Shown one piece after another: positions 53,472 through 62,763 of a DNA stretch of 64,000 bases; positions within the stretch are counted from its first letter, which is position 1, and the number at the start of each line of letters is the position of its first letter. This stretch comes from Nocardioides sp. Root1257 (GTDB lineage: Bacteria; Actinomycetota; Actinomycetes; Propionibacteriales; Nocardioidaceae): NCBI RefSeq assembly GCF_001425175.1, contig NZ_LMDV01000008.1, forward strand, positions 268,491 to 332,490, written 5' to 3'. The notes beneath the pieces were generated by a model. The model was not told where the DNA came from and did not search any database. It was given only the letters and a program-made list of their open reading frames with translations. Position numbers and translations under genes: made by a program.

Positions 53472-54161
53472 CTACGCCAGCGCCCGGTCCAGGGCCGCGG
53501 CGACGTGGAGGGTGGTGCAGGGGAAGACCGGGATGTCGGCGTCGGCCTGGTGGACCAGCAGCTCGAGCTCGGTGCAGCCGAGGATCACGCCGCCGGCGCC
53601 GGCGTCCCAGAGCTCGTCGATGAGGCCGACGACCAAACGACGGGAGCCGTCCAGCACCTTGCCGTGCACGAGCTCCTCGTAGATGACCCGGTTGAGGGTC
53701 TCGTGGTGCGCTGCGTCGGGGACCACGACGCTCAGGCCGTGCGAGGCGATCCGGTCGGTGAAGAACGAGCGGGACATCGCGAACGTCGTCCCGAGGAAGC
53801 CGACCGACTCGAGGCCCTTCGCCTTGCACTCCTCGGCGACGACGTCGGCGAGGTGGAGCAGCGGGATGCCGACCGCGTCGGCGACCTGGTCAGCCACGCG
53901 GTGGAAGGTCGTCGTGCAGAGCACGAGGAAGTCCGCACCGCCCGCCTCGACCCCGCGGGCGGCTGCGGACAGGATCTCGGCGACCTCGTCCCACCGCTCC
54001 TGCTCCTGGAGCGCCGTGACCTCGGCGAAGTCGACGGACGCCATCACGGTCCGGGCCGACGACAGCCCACCGACGCGCGTCTCCACGCCGCGGTTGAGCT
54101 CCTGGTAGTAGACCGCGCTGCTCTCCCAGCTGAGGCCTCCGACGAGTCCGATGGTCTGCAT
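53472..54161 (-). CDS. aspartate/glutamate racemase family protein
   Basis: 229 residues, cofactor-independent racemase fold: TIGLVGGLSWESSAVYYQELNRGV, then the two catalytic Cys, Cys82 in LCTTTFHRVAD and Cys196 in ILGCTELELLV. Substrate could be aspartate, glutamate or another amino acid. ATG 54161; a weak box CACACT lies seven bases before it. Confidence 0.9.
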   Translation of the reverse strand: MQTIGLVGGLSWESSAVYYQELNRGVETRVGGLSSARTVMASVDFAEVTALQEQERWDEVAEILSAAARGVEAGGADFLVLCTTTFHRVADQVADAVGIPLLHLADVVAEECKAKGLESVGFLGTTFAMSRSFFTDRIASHGLSVVVPDAAHHETLNRVIYEELVHGKVLDGSRRLVVGLIDELWDAGAGGVILGCTELELLVHQADADIPVFPCTTLHVAAALDRALA

Positions 54162-54239
54162 GAGCGTCAGTGTGGCAGACCCTCGCGGGTCGGTCGGATG
54201 ATGTCTCGGCACGCCTGTCGCGCCCTCGCAGGCTCGGCC

Positions 54240-54298
54240 GCGGGCTCGCTCGACCACCACCGCGACAGCCCTTCGCTTCGCTCAGGACTGGCGGTGGA
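54240..54298. repeat. dispersed repeat between racemase and SDR genes
   Basis: GCTCGCTCGACCACC followed by CGCGACAGCCCTTCGCTTCG and CTGGCGGTGG. CCACCG pairs with CGGTGG at the ends. It overlaps the last codons of the SDR gene. Confidence 0.45.
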
Positions 54299-55028
54299 CC
54301 TTGTGCTGCGCCGCTTGCGCCCGCGGACGGATCACGAGCTCGTCGATGTTCACGTGCGCCGGGCGGGTCACCATCCAGGTGATCGCCTCGGCGATGTCCT
54401 CGGCGACCAGCGGCTCGGCCACGCCGGCGTACACCGCCGCTGCCTTCTCGGCGTCGCCCTCGAAGCGGACCAGCGCGAACTCGTCGGTCTTCACCATCCC
54501 CGGCGCGATCTCCATGACTCGCACGGGCTGGTCCCACAGCTCCAGCCGCAGGGTCGCGGTGACGACCTGGGTGCCGTGCTTGGCCGCCGTGTAGCCGCCG
54601 CCGCCCTCGTAGGCGACCCGGCCCGCGGTCGAGCCGACGTTGACGATCGCGCCCGCTCCGGTGGCGACGAGCGCGGGGAGCAGGGCCCGGGTGACCTGCA
54701 TCAGCCCGATCACGTTGACCTCGTACATCTGGCGCCACTCGTCGCTGTCGGCCCCCGACACCGGTGAGGCCCCGAAGGCGCCGCCGGCGTTGTTGACGAG
54801 TACGTCGAGCCGGTCGCCGACCGCGGTGGCCAGGGCCGCGACGGACTCCTCGGACGTGACGTCGCACGCGACCGCCGTACCCCCGATCTCCGCGGCCAGT
54901 GCCTCGATCCGGTCGATCCGGCGGGCGGCGCAGAAGACGTGGTAGCCGGCGGCGGCCAGCTGACGGGCGGTGGCGGCGCCGATGCCGCTGCTGGCGCCGG
55001 TCACGACGGCGGTCTTGGGGGTGCTCAT
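54282..55028 (-). CDS. SDR-family NAD(P)-dependent oxidoreductase (YdfG-like)
   Basis: 248 residues, classical short-chain dehydrogenase: VTGASSGIGAATARQLA at residues 8-24, NNAGGAFG, a Ser before YTAAKHGTQVVTATLRLEL (Tyr-x3-Lys) and PGMVKTDEF. Resembles the serine/3-hydroxy-acid dehydrogenase group. The C-terminal codons run into a dispersed repeat. ATG 55028 has no strong ribosome site. Confidence 0.92.
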   Translation of the reverse strand: MSTPKTAVVTGASSGIGAATARQLAAAGYHVFCAARRIDRIEALAAEIGGTAVACDVTSEESVAALATAVGDRLDVLVNNAGGAFGASPVSGADSDEWRQMYEVNVIGLMQVTRALLPALVATGAGAIVNVGSTAGRVAYEGGGGYTAAKHGTQVVTATLRLELWDQPVRVMEIAPGMVKTDEFALVRFEGDAEKAAAVYAGVAEPLVAEDIAEAITWMVTRPAHVNIDELVIRPRAQAAQHKVHRQS

Positions 55029-55093
55029 GGAATCATTCTCGACGATCGGGGTAGGGATCGTTGCTGGAGGTCCCCGGACCGAGAGGAGTGAGC

Positions 55094-55423
55094 ATGCGTG
55101 CAGCGATGGCCGTCGCCGCCGTCCTGGGCGGACTGTGCTGGGTGGTCGCGCTCTGGGTCGGCCTGCTCTCGGTGGTCGGCGCCGTCCTGCTGGCGGTCGC
55201 CGCCGTCGGCGCCGGCGTGGGGCTGGTCAGCCGAGGGGCGACGTGGCTCCGGCTGCTGGTCGGGATCTGCTTCCTCGGGTTCGTCGGGTCCGTCCTGCAG
55301 GTGCTGCGCCAGAACGCCGACGACCAGGCCGTGCTCGCGCTGGCGGGTGCTGCGGCCCTCGTGGCCGGCGTCGTCGTGCTCGTACGCCGGCCGGCGACCT
55401 CGCGGGGCAGCCACGCTGCGTGA
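55094..55423 (+). CDS. small hypothetical membrane protein
   Basis: 109 residues with about three membrane helices (near 2-22, 24-46 and 76-97), ending in a basic tail. ATG 55094 is seven bases after GAGAGGAG. Not recognised. Lies just upstream of mshA, gap 73 bases. Confidence 0.7.
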   Translation: MRAAMAVAAVLGGLCWVVALWVGLLSVVGAVLLAVAAVGAGVGLVSRGATWLRLLVGICFLGFVGSVLQVLRQNADDQAVLALAGAAALVAGVVVLVRRPATSRGSHAA

Positions 55424-55496
55424 GACGCGGGAATCAACCGCCGGGCCTCCGTGTTCCCTCTGGTTGGACCTGTTCACGAGCGAAACCGAGGTGCCT

Positions 55497-56756
55497 GTGG
55501 AGCCGATGCGGCGTGTGGCGATGATCAGCCTGCACACCTCCCCGCTCGACCAGCCGGGCACCGGCGACGCCGGCGGCATGAACGTGTACGTCGTCGAGCT
55601 GGCCCGGCAGATGGCCGCGCAGGGCATCGAGGTGGACATCTTCACCCGGGCCACGAGCTCCACGCTCGACCCGGTCGTGCCCGTCAGCGACGGCGTCCAG
55701 GTCCGGCACATCCATGCCGGCCCGTTCGAGGGCCTCGGCAAGGCCGAGCTCCCCGGCCAGCTCTGCGTGTTCGCCCGCGAGGTGCTCCGCGCGGAGGCCT
55801 CCCAGCCGCTCGGCCACTACGACGTCGTGCACTCGCACTACTGGCTCTCCGGCCAGGTTGGCGCGCTCGCGCGCGACCGGTGGGGCGTGCCGCTCGTGCA
55901 CTCGATGCACACGATGGCGAAGGTCAAGAACGCCGCGCTCGCCGAGGGTGACACCCCCGAGCCGATGGCCCGGATCATCGGCGAGGAGCAGGTGGTCGAG
56001 GCCGCCGACATGCTGATCGCCAACACCGACCTAGAGGCGCACCAGCTGGTCGACCTGTACGACGCCGAGCCGTCGCGCGTCGAGGTGGTCCACCCCGGCG
56101 TCGACCTGGATGTCTTCCGTCCCTACGACCGCGCCGAGGTGCGTGCCGAGCTCGGGTTGCCTCCCGACGCGGCCGTGCTGCTCTTCGCGGGGCGGATCCA
56201 GCCGCTCAAGGCCCCCGACGTGCTGCTGCGCGCGGTCGCGGAGCTGCTCGCCCAGCAGCCGGACCTGCGGTCCCGCCTGGTCGTCCCGGTCGTCGGCGGC
56301 CCGTCCGGCAGCGGCCTCGAGCACCCCGAGTCGCTCGCGCAGCTCTCCTCCGAGCTCGGCCTCGACGACGTCGTACGGTTCGTGCCGCCCGTGGCCCAGC
56401 GCGAGCTCGCCCGCTGGTGCTCGGCCGCGACGCTGGTCGCCGTACCGTCCTACAACGAGTCGTTCGGCCTGGTCGCCGCCGAGGCGCAGGCGACCGGGAC
56501 CCCGGTCGTCGCGGCCGCCGTCGGGGGTCTGACGACCGTCGTCCGCGACGGTCACAGCGGCCTCCTCGTCGACGGCCACGAGCCGGGCGCCTGGGCCGAC
56601 GCGCTGCGCCGCGTCATCGAGGACGACGCGCTCCGGCTCCGCCTCGAGGGCGGCGCGCTCGAGCAGGCCCGGCGCTTCTCGTGGGAGCGCACCGCGGAGC
56701 GGACCCTCGACGTCTACCTCCGCGCCCGGGCCGAGATGGCACAGTCGTTGGCATGA
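55497..56756 (+). CDS. mshA: D-inositol-3-phosphate glycosyltransferase (mycothiol synthesis)
   Basis: 419 residues, GT4; couples UDP-GlcNAc to inositol-3-phosphate, first step of mycothiol. [35 protein letters not shown] is diagnostic, followed by [39 protein letters not shown] and the nucleotide-sugar motif [32 protein letters not shown] 55497 follows GAGGTGCCT; ATG 55506 is an alternative. Stop overlaps the YbjN gene (ATGA), as in mycobacteria. Confidence 0.96.
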   Translation: MEPMRRVAMISLHTSPLDQPGTGDAGGMNVYVVELARQMAAQGIEVDIFTRATSSTLDPVVPVSDGVQVRHIHAGPFEGLGKAELPGQLCVFAREVLRAEASQPLGHYDVVHSHYWLSGQVGALARDRWGVPLVHSMHTMAKVKNAALAEGDTPEPMARIIGEEQVVEAADMLIANTDLEAHQLVDLYDAEPSRVEVVHPGVDLDVFRPYDRAEVRAELGLPPDAAVLLFAGRIQPLKAPDVLLRAVAELLAQQPDLRSRLVVPVVGGPSGSGLEHPESLAQLSSELGLDDVVRFVPPVAQRELARWCSAATLVAVPSYNESFGLVAAEAQATGTPVVAAAVGGLTTVVRDGHSGLLVDGHEPGAWADALRRVIEDDALRLRLEGGALEQARRFSWERTAERTLDVYLRARAEMAQSLA

Positions 56757-57283
56757 GCTCCCCGGAGAGTGCCGACCCCCGTCAGGTCATCCGCGACCAC
56801 CTCGACGCCGCCGAGGTCGAGTACGACGAGGCCGCCGACGGCGTCTTCTCGTTCTCCCTGCCCGGCGAGAAGAAGCTGCAGACCGCGGTCCGCCTCGACG
56901 TCGGCACGCACGCCCTCGGCATCCACGCCTTCGTCTGCCGCAAGCCCGACGAGCAGCACGAGCGCGTCTACCGCTGGCTGCTCGAGCGCAACCTGCGGAT
57001 GTACGGCGTCGCGTTCGCCCTCGACCGGCTCGGGGACATCTACCTCGACGGCCGGCTGCCACTCGAGGCCGTCACGCCCGACGAGCTGGACCGGCTCCTG
57101 GGCTCCGTGCTCACCTACGCCGACGAGTCGTTCAACACGATCCTCGAGCTCGGCTTCGAGAGCTCGATCCGCAAGGAGTGGGAGTGGCGCAAGCTGCGCG
57201 GCGAGCCCACCCACAACCTCGAGGCGTTCCGCGGGTGGCTCGAGAGCTCACCAAGAGACCAGGACGGCGACCAGGGCGAGTAG
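56753..57283 (+). CDS. YbjN domain-containing protein (Rv0487-like)
   Basis: 176 residues of the YbjN/secretion-chaperone-like fold: [66 protein letters not shown]. Always next to mshA in actinobacteria; role unknown. Overlaps mshA by four bases and, at its 3' end, the convergent DUF1304 gene by 36 bases. Confidence 0.92.
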   Translation: MSSPESADPRQVIRDHLDAAEVEYDEAADGVFSFSLPGEKKLQTAVRLDVGTHALGIHAFVCRKPDEQHERVYRWLLERNLRMYGVAFALDRLGDIYLDGRLPLEAVTPDELDRLLGSVLTYADESFNTILELGFESSIRKEWEWRKLRGEPTHNLEAFRGWLESSPRDQDGDQGE

Positions 57284-57601
57284 CGCCGGCACCGCCTGGA
57301 CGACCAGGATCCGCCGGCTCACCGTGATCGCGCCGTACACCCCCGCGACGATCACGCAGGCGAGGAAGAACACCGCGACGTCGAGCTCCTGGGTGACCAG
57401 TGCCCAGACGAGGCCCGCGACCAGGAAGCCGTTGTAGAGACCCTGGTTGGCCGCCAGGACCTTGGTCGCCTCGGCGAACTCCGGGGTGTTGCCGAAGGTC
57501 TTGCGGCCGAGCGGCTTGGTCCACAGGAACATCTCCAGGGCCAGGAAGTAGAGATGCAGCGCGGCCACGAGGCCGACCAGGATGTTGGCGAGGATGCTCA
57601 C
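57248..57601 (-). CDS. DUF1304 family membrane protein
   Basis: 117 residues with four membrane helices; the family pattern LHLYFLALEMFLWTKPLGRKTFGNTPEFAEATKVLAANQGLYNGFLVAGLVW is well conserved. Function unknown. Start GTG 57601, with CATGCT six bases before it, a weak leaderless-type box. Confidence 0.9.
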   Translation of the reverse strand: MSILANILVGLVAALHLYFLALEMFLWTKPLGRKTFGNTPEFAEATKVLAANQGLYNGFLVAGLVWALVTQELDVAVFFLACVIVAGVYGAITVSRRILVVQAVPALLALVAVLVSW

Positions 57602-57619
57602 CCGAGCAGCATGGCAGCC

Positions 57620-58561
57620 TCAGGCCGGCGGCGAGACCTCTTGCGCGACCGTCCTCGGCTTGCGTCGCGCGACGGCCACGCCGACCAGCGCGAGCACGCC
57701 GCCGACGTACGCCATCGCGGGCGGCGCCTCGTCGAGGAGCAGGACGCCCATCACGATCGTGATCGGCGGGACGAGGTAGGTCGTGATGGCGAGGCTGCTG
57801 GCACTCATGTGCTGCAGGGCGTAGGCGTACGTCGTGAACGCGATCGCCGTCGGGAAGACGCCGAGGTAGACGACCCAGAGCACCGACGAGGTCGGGGCGT
57901 CGCCCGCCTGGTCGACGAGCTGGCCGAGGAACGGCAGGCACGCGATCGCACCGATCGAGCAGGCCAGCCAGGTCACGTGGATCGCGGGCAGCTTGGCGAC
58001 GAGCGGCTTTTGCAGGATGAGGCTGATCGAGTAGACGACCGCGGAGACCAGGCAGAGCACAACGCCGAGGACGTCGTGGTCGCTGGAGTCCGAGGAGGAG
58101 AGGCTGATCAGGCCGACGCCGGTGAAGGCGAGGGCGAGCCCGAGGCCGATGTAGATGGTGAACCGCTCGTCGAGGAAGATCGCGGCGAGCACGGCGACGA
58201 GCACCGGCGAGACCTGGATCAGCATCGCGGCGGTGCCGGCGTCGACGCGGCGCTCGCCGGCGTTGAGGGCGACGTTGTAGACGCCGAACCACAGCACGCC
58301 GATGGTGACCAGCGAGACCCACTGCCGTCCGGTCGGGCGCGGCAGGCCCTGGCTCGCCAGGGCGACCACGCCGAGGCAGACCGCCCCGATCAGCGTCCGA
58401 CCCAGGGAGAGCGCGCCGGGCGAGAAGTCCTCGCCGAGGTGACGGATCGCGACGAAGGCCGATGCCCAGAGCACCAGCGTCACGCCGACCGCGGTCACCG
58501 GCATCCAGCTCGGCGGGCTCTGGGCCTCGGGGACGGCCGGGGGCGTCGTCGTACTGGTCAC
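57620..58561 (-). CDS. DMT superfamily (EamA) transporter
   Basis: 313 residues with ten membrane helices in two EamA repeats: WASAFVAIRHLGEDFSPGALSLGRTLIGA and YALQHMSASSLAITTYLVPPITIVMGVLLLDEAPP. Probably exports small metabolites; substrate unknown. GTG 58561 is preceded by TAGTCT at six bases. Confidence 0.9.
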   Translation of the reverse strand: MTSTTTPPAVPEAQSPPSWMPVTAVGVTLVLWASAFVAIRHLGEDFSPGALSLGRTLIGAVCLGVVALASQGLPRPTGRQWVSLVTIGVLWFGVYNVALNAGERRVDAGTAAMLIQVSPVLVAVLAAIFLDERFTIYIGLGLALAFTGVGLISLSSSDSSDHDVLGVVLCLVSAVVYSISLILQKPLVAKLPAIHVTWLACSIGAIACLPFLGQLVDQAGDAPTSSVLWVVYLGVFPTAIAFTTYAYALQHMSASSLAITTYLVPPITIVMGVLLLDEAPPAMAYVGGVLALVGVAVARRKPRTVAQEVSPPA

Positions 58562-58567
58562 CGGCTC

Positions 58568-58573
58568 AGACTA
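58568..58573 (-). promoter_or_regulatory. leaderless promoter -10 of EamA transporter
   Basis: TAGTCT on the minus strand, six bases before GTG 58561. Confidence 0.6.
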
Positions 58574-58639
58574 GGGACGCGCACCGACACCTGACATGCG
58601 GTTTTCGGACGTGGTTGCGCGATCCGCTGCCAGACCGGA

Positions 58640-59317
58640 TCAGAGATCCAACTTGTAGCCCAGCCCGCGCACGGTGACGAGGTACTTCGGCTCGCCCGGG
58701 TCGGGCTCGATCTTGGCCCGCAGCCGCTTCACGTGGACGTCGAGGGTCTTCGTGTCGCCGACGTAGTCGGAGCCCCAGACGCGGTCGATGAGCTGCCCGC
58801 GGGTGAGGACCCGGCCGGGGTTGCGCAGGAACATCTCGAGCAGCTCGAACTCCTTGAGCGGCAGCCGCTGCGCCGAGCCGTCGACGGTGACGACGTGGCG
58901 CTCCACGTCCATCCGCACCGGGCCGGCCTCGAGGGTCGCCGGCGCCAGGTCGGGCTCCTGGCCACGACGGAGCACCGCGCGGATCCGGGCGACCAGCTCG
59001 CGGGGCGAGTAGGGCTTGGTGACGTAGTCGTCGGCACCGAGCTCGAGCCCGACCACCTTGTCGACCTCGTCGTCCTTCGCGCTGACCATGATCACCGGCA
59101 CGCTGGAGGTCTGCCGGATCTGCCGGCACACCTCGGTGCCGGGGATGCCGGGCAGCATCAGGTCGAGCAGCACGATGTCCGCGCCGTTGCGGTCGAACTC
59201 GACGAGGGCGGAGTTGCCGTCGGCGGCGATCGCGACCTCGAAGCCTTCCTTGCGGAGCATGTAGGCGAGCGCCTCGCTGTAGCTCTCTTCGTCCTCTACG
59301 ACGAGTACGCGGGTCAC
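58640..59317 (-). CDS. regX3: OmpR-family response regulator (RegX3/PhoP-like)
   Basis: 225 residues. Receiver domain 3-115 with acidic Glu9/Asp10, phosphorylation site Asp52 (LLDLMLPG), Ser/Lys switch (VSAKDD, TKPYSP). Winged-helix DNA-binding domain about 130-225 ending VRGLGYKLDL. Partner of SenX3; controls the response to phosphate starvation in actinobacteria. GTG 59317 overlaps the senX3 stop (GTGA). Candidate target boxes lie at 60522-60543. Confidence 0.94.
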   Translation of the reverse strand: MTRVLVVEDEESYSEALAYMLRKEGFEVAIAADGNSALVEFDRNGADIVLLDLMLPGIPGTEVCRQIRQTSSVPVIMVSAKDDEVDKVVGLELGADDYVTKPYSPRELVARIRAVLRRGQEPDLAPATLEAGPVRMDVERHVVTVDGSAQRLPLKEFELLEMFLRNPGRVLTRGQLIDRVWGSDYVGDTKTLDVHVKRLRAKIEPDPGEPKYLVTVRGLGYKLDL

Positions 59318-60462
59318 CGGTATTCCTCCTGGCTCTCCCTGGTGGAGAGGTAGCGGGGGAGGGTCAAGGTGAACGTAGACCCTTGCCCCTCGACTGACCA
59401 CACGTTGACGTCCCCGCCGTGCGAGGCCGCCACGTGCTTGACGATGGACAGGCCGAGGCCGGTGCCACCGGTGGAGCGGTGCCGGGCCGGGTCGACCCGG
59501 TAGAACCGCTCGAAGATCCGGTCGATCTCCTCGTTGGGGATCCCGATGCCCTGGTCGACCACGGAGATGGACACGTTGTGCTCGTCGGCCTTCGTCGAGA
59601 CCAGCACGGTGGAGCCGGACTCCGAGTAGGAGACGGCGTTGGCGACCAGGTTGGCGACCGCCGCGGTGACGAGCTCGGTGTTGCCGAGCACCTCGATGCC
59701 CTTGGCGCCGCTGGTGACCACCGCGATGTGCTTGCTCACCGCGTCGATCGCGCTGGTGTCGACGGCGACGTCGATCGCCGAGTCGATGGAGACGGGGATC
59801 GGCGCGTCCAGCGGGTCGTCGCCCTGGAGGCGGGAGAGCTCGATGACCTGCTGGACGAGACGCGAGAGCCGTTCGCTCTCGATGAGCATCCGCGACGAGA
59901 AGCGCTTGACGGCCTCGGGGTCGTCGGCCGCGTCGTTGACCGCCTCGGCGAGCAGCCGGATGGCGCCGACGGGGGTCTTGAGCTCGTGGCTGACGTTGCC
60001 GACGAAGTCGCGGCGCACGGCCTCGACGCGGCGCTCGCGGGTGCGGTCCTCGACCAGCGCCAGGACCAGCCGCGCGCCGAGCGGGGCGACCCGGGCGGTC
60101 ACGTGCCGCGACGGCACGCCGGGGCGGGCCATCACGAGCTCGGTCTCGCGGATCTGCCCGTCGCGGCGTACCTGCTGGACCAGCGTCGCGAGCTCGGGGG
60201 AGACCAGCTCCTGGCCGCGCACGAGCCCCATCGAGTACGCCGGCGCGGACGCCTTGAGCACGGTGTCGCTGTCGTCGACGACGACCGCGCTGCTCTTGAG
60301 CACGGAGAGGACGGTGGCGACCCCGGCCGGGACGACGGGTTCCTCGGTGGCGACGCCCGTGCCATGCTGCTGACGGTCGCTGACGTGCCACGCCAGCACC
60401 GCGCCGCCTGCGACGACGGCACCGATGAGCGCGGCGAGAAACGCCTGCGTCGTCGCATCCAC
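59314..60462 (-). CDS. senX3: sensor histidine kinase (SenX3/PhoR-like)
   Basis: 382 residues. One N-terminal membrane helix (about 5-28), a PAS-like segment (about 48-145), then the H-box NVSHELKTPVGAIRLLAEAV (His159) and the ATPase domain with N-box NLVANAVSYSESG, G1 DQGIGIP and G2 GTGLGLSIVK. Only one membrane helix means it senses from inside, consistent with PhoU/Pst coupling. GTG 60462 is set by a leaderless box. Confidence 0.95.
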   Translation of the reverse strand: MDATTQAFLAALIGAVVAGGAVLAWHVSDRQQHGTGVATEEPVVPAGVATVLSVLKSSAVVVDDSDTVLKASAPAYSMGLVRGQELVSPELATLVQQVRRDGQIRETELVMARPGVPSRHVTARVAPLGARLVLALVEDRTRERRVEAVRRDFVGNVSHELKTPVGAIRLLAEAVNDAADDPEAVKRFSSRMLIESERLSRLVQQVIELSRLQGDDPLDAPIPVSIDSAIDVAVDTSAIDAVSKHIAVVTSGAKGIEVLGNTELVTAAVANLVANAVSYSESGSTVLVSTKADEHNVSISVVDQGIGIPNEEIDRIFERFYRVDPARHRSTGGTGLGLSIVKHVAASHGGDVNVWSVEGQGSTFTLTLPRYLSTRESQEEYR

Positions 60463-60468
60463 AAGAGA

Positions 60469-60474
60469 ATCGTA
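60469..60474 (-). promoter_or_regulatory. leaderless promoter -10 of senX3
   Basis: TACGAT on the minus strand, six bases before GTG 60462. Confidence 0.6.
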
Positions 60475-60521
60475 CGAGGGAATTCAGCGGGAGTTCGCCC
60501 ACGAGGCTCGGGCTTCTGAAC

Positions 60522-60543
60522 GTTCACCCCTCGTTCACGTCAC
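60522..60543. promoter_or_regulatory. PHO-box direct repeats between senX3 and phoU
   Basis: Two 11-bp units, GTTCACCCCTC (60522-60532) and GTTCACGTCAC (60533-60543), match the GTTCAYC-type direct repeat bound by actinobacterial PhoP/RegX3. A weaker unit GTTCGCCCACG lies at 60493-60503. The site is between the divergent promoters, so it can control both. Confidence 0.7.
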
Positions 60544-60569
60544 AACCCCGGCTGGACACCTACGATGCT

Positions 60570-60575
60570 TAGGGT
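60570..60575 (+). promoter_or_regulatory. leaderless promoter -10 of phoU
   Basis: TAGGGT, seven bases, then ATG 60583. Confidence 0.65.
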
Positions 60576-60582
60576 CTGTGCC

Positions 60583-61239
60583 ATGCGAGAGGCATTCCAC
60601 GAACAGCTCGACGGCATCTTCATCGACCTGGCAGCGATCTGCTCCGAGGTCGAGTCTGCGGTCCGGCTCGCGACCGAGGCGCTGCTGAGCGGCGACGCCG
60701 ACATCGCCCAGCAGGTCATCAGCGCCGACGTCGAGATCGACCGGTCGCGCGAGCGCGTCGAGGACTCGGCGTTCCTGCTACTCTCACTCCAGCAGCCGGT
60801 CGCGAGCGACCTGCGCACCGTCGTCGCCGCGCTGCGGATGGTCAGCGAGCTCGAGCGGATGGGCGACCTCTCGGTGCACGTCGCCAAGATCGCCCGTCTC
60901 CGGGTGCCCAACCTGGCCGTTCCGGCCGCCGTCCAGCCGACCATCGAGCGGATGGCCTCGGTCGCCGAGGACATGGTCCGCCGGGTCTCCAAGATCATCA
61001 CCGACCGCAACGTCGACGAGGCGCTCGCCCTCGTGCACGCCGACGAGGAGATGGACCGGCTGCGCCGCACCAGCTTCGCCGAGCTGCTCTCCGCCGACTG
61101 GGACCACGGCGTCGAGGCCGCGGTCGACGTGGCCCTCCTGGGTCGCTACTACGAGCGGATCGCCGACCACGCCGTCTCGGTCGCCAACCGGGTCGTCTTC
61201 GTCGTCACCGGCGAGAACCCGCGCTCCGTCGACGCCTGA
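60583..61239 (+). CDS. phoU: phosphate signalling protein PhoU
   Basis: 218 residues, two three-helix PhoU repeats. Metal-binding motif variants: LRMVSELERMGDLSVHVAKIAR and ALLGRYYERIADHAVSVANRVVFVVTG. Links the Pst transporter to the SenX3/RegX3 pair that is divergently encoded. ATG 60583 fits the leaderless box; an ATG at 60565 would lie upstream of it. Confidence 0.96.
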   Translation: MREAFHEQLDGIFIDLAAICSEVESAVRLATEALLSGDADIAQQVISADVEIDRSRERVEDSAFLLLSLQQPVASDLRTVVAALRMVSELERMGDLSVHVAKIARLRVPNLAVPAAVQPTIERMASVAEDMVRRVSKIITDRNVDEALALVHADEEMDRLRRTSFAELLSADWDHGVEAAVDVALLGRYYERIADHAVSVANRVVFVVTGENPRSVDA

Positions 61240-61332
61240 ACGGCCAGTACTCTCCGGCTGCTTCTCGACTCGCCGGATTTCGACGCGCCCGTCGCGGCTT
61301 CGTTCCTCAGCCGCGGGGCTTGCTCAATCTCC

Positions 61333-61376
61333 CTGAGCCCACGTCGGGTGCGGCTTCGCCGTACCCGACTGCTCAG
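61333..61376. terminator. nested hairpin between phoU and gpmA
   Basis: Inner 12-bp stem GTCGGGTGCGGC (61343-61354), loop TTC, and GCCGTACCCGAC (61358-61369). Outer CTGAGC (61333-61338) pairs with GCTCAG (61371-61376). It covers the gpmA stop region and can serve both convergent genes. The bases from 61240 up to it hold no gene. Confidence 0.65.
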
Positions 61377-62116
61377 CGACCCTGGTTCGCGACGGCGGCA
61401 GCGGCTTCTGCAGCGGCCTCCGGGTCGAGGTAGCGGCCACCGGCGACGGTGGGCTGCAGGTCCTCGTCGAGCTCGTAGACGAGCGGCATGCCGGTCGGGA
61501 TGTTGAGGGCGGCGATGTCCTCGTCGCTGATCCCGTCGAGGTGCTTGACCAGCGCGCGCAGGCTGTTGCCGTGGGCGGCGACGAGCACCGTCCGGCCGGC
61601 CCGCAGGTCGGGGACGATGTCGGACTCCCAGTAGGGCAGGAACCGGGCGATGACGTCCTTGAGGCACTCGGTGCGCGGCAGCTCGGCGCCGAGGTCGGCG
61701 TACTGCGGCAGCCCGGCCTGCGAGAACTCGCTGTCGTCGTCGAGGGGCGGCGGGGGTACGTCGAAGGAGCGCCGCCAGAGCATGAACTGCTCCTCGCCGT
61801 ACTCGTCCAGGGTCTCCTTCTTGTTCTTGCCCTGGAGGGCGCCGTAGTGGCGCTCGTTGAGGCGCCAGGAGCGCCGCACCGGGATCCAGTGCCGGTCGGC
61901 GCCGTCGAGCGCCGTGGCAGCCGTGTTGATCGCGCGCCGCAGCAGCGAGGTGTGCACGACGTCCGGCAGCACGCCGGCCTCGCGCAGCAGCTCTCCGGCG
62001 TGCACACCCTCGGCGCGGCCCTTGTCGTTGAGCGGGACGTCGACCCAGCCGGTGAAGAGGTTCTTGGCGTTCCACTCGCTCTCGCCGTGGCGGAGCAGGA
62101 CCAGGGTGTACGTCAT
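61373..62116 (-). CDS. gpmA: 2,3-bisphosphoglycerate-dependent phosphoglycerate mutase
   Basis: 247 residues; interconverts 3- and 2-phosphoglycerate in glycolysis. [20 protein letters not shown] carries the phospho-His, and [33 protein letters not shown] (second His) and [15 protein letters not shown] complete the dPGM pattern. In mycobacteria the homologue also lies beside senX3-regX3. Confidence 0.96.
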   Translation of the reverse strand: MTYTLVLLRHGESEWNAKNLFTGWVDVPLNDKGRAEGVHAGELLREAGVLPDVVHTSLLRRAINTAATALDGADRHWIPVRRSWRLNERHYGALQGKNKKETLDEYGEEQFMLWRRSFDVPPPPLDDDSEFSQAGLPQYADLGAELPRTECLKDVIARFLPYWESDIVPDLRAGRTVLVAAHGNSLRALVKHLDGISDEDIAALNIPTGMPLVYELDEDLQPTVAGGRYLDPEAAAEAAAAVANQGR

Positions 62117-62130
62117 CTCAGTGCTCGATC

Positions 62131-62673
62131 TCAGTGCTCGGCCGTGGCGGGCTCGGGCTCGCAGTCCGCGGGCGGGGTGCCCGTCTCCGCGGTCGAGTCG
62201 AGGCCGGCGTACTCGTAGCAGTCGGGGACCGACGGCAGGTCCACGGTCGCGGTGCTGCCGTCGCCGAAGGTGAACTCCAACGTCAGGAAGTCGCCGGTCT
62301 CGAAGTCGCCCTCGATGGTGACCGGGGTGTCGGAGTCGGCCAGGTTGACCAGGCCGCCCGCCGGGATGTCGATCGGGTCGAAGTCGCCGACGGTGAGGTC
62401 GGCCGTGTCGCCCGCGCCGGCGATGCCGGTGACCGAGGCGTCGTCGTCCTGGTTGTTGTTCGAGAACGACGTGATCAGCGTGCCGGAGCCGTTCTCGGCG
62501 CTCACGACGACCGCGCCGAGCACGTCGATGTCGGAGTCCTGGTGGTTGGTGCCGGCGCCCGGGGTGTACGGCTTGTCGGTCGCGTAGTCGAAGCCGCAGG
62601 AGGTGAGCACCGGGGCGGCGAGCAGGAGCGCTCCCGCGGCGGTGAGCAGGCGAGCGGAACGGCGAAGCTGCAT
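62131..62673 (-). CDS. LpqE-like lipoprotein
   Basis: 180 residues. Lipoprotein signal peptide with lipobox LTSC (Cys26). The mature part is a beta-sandwich like LpqE/PCuAC-related proteins: [37 protein letters not shown] and [19 protein letters not shown]. LpqE is next to carD in mycobacteria too, which supports the match. ATG 62673 is eight bases after GAAGG. Function unknown; a membrane-anchored extracellular protein. Confidence 0.8.
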   Translation of the reverse strand: MQLRRSARLLTAAGALLLAAPVLTSCGFDYATDKPYTPGAGTNHQDSDIDVLGAVVVSAENGSGTLITSFSNNNQDDDASVTGIAGAGDTADLTVGDFDPIDIPAGGLVNLADSDTPVTIEGDFETGDFLTLEFTFGDGSTATVDLPSVPDCYEYAGLDSTAETGTPPADCEPEPATAEH

Positions 62674-62763
62674 CTTCAAAGCCTTCACATCGAGGAACAA
62701 CGGAGCGCGACGACAGGGGTGCGGGCTCAGCCTAGCGGTCGCCGGCCGCGGCTCTGACCCCCA

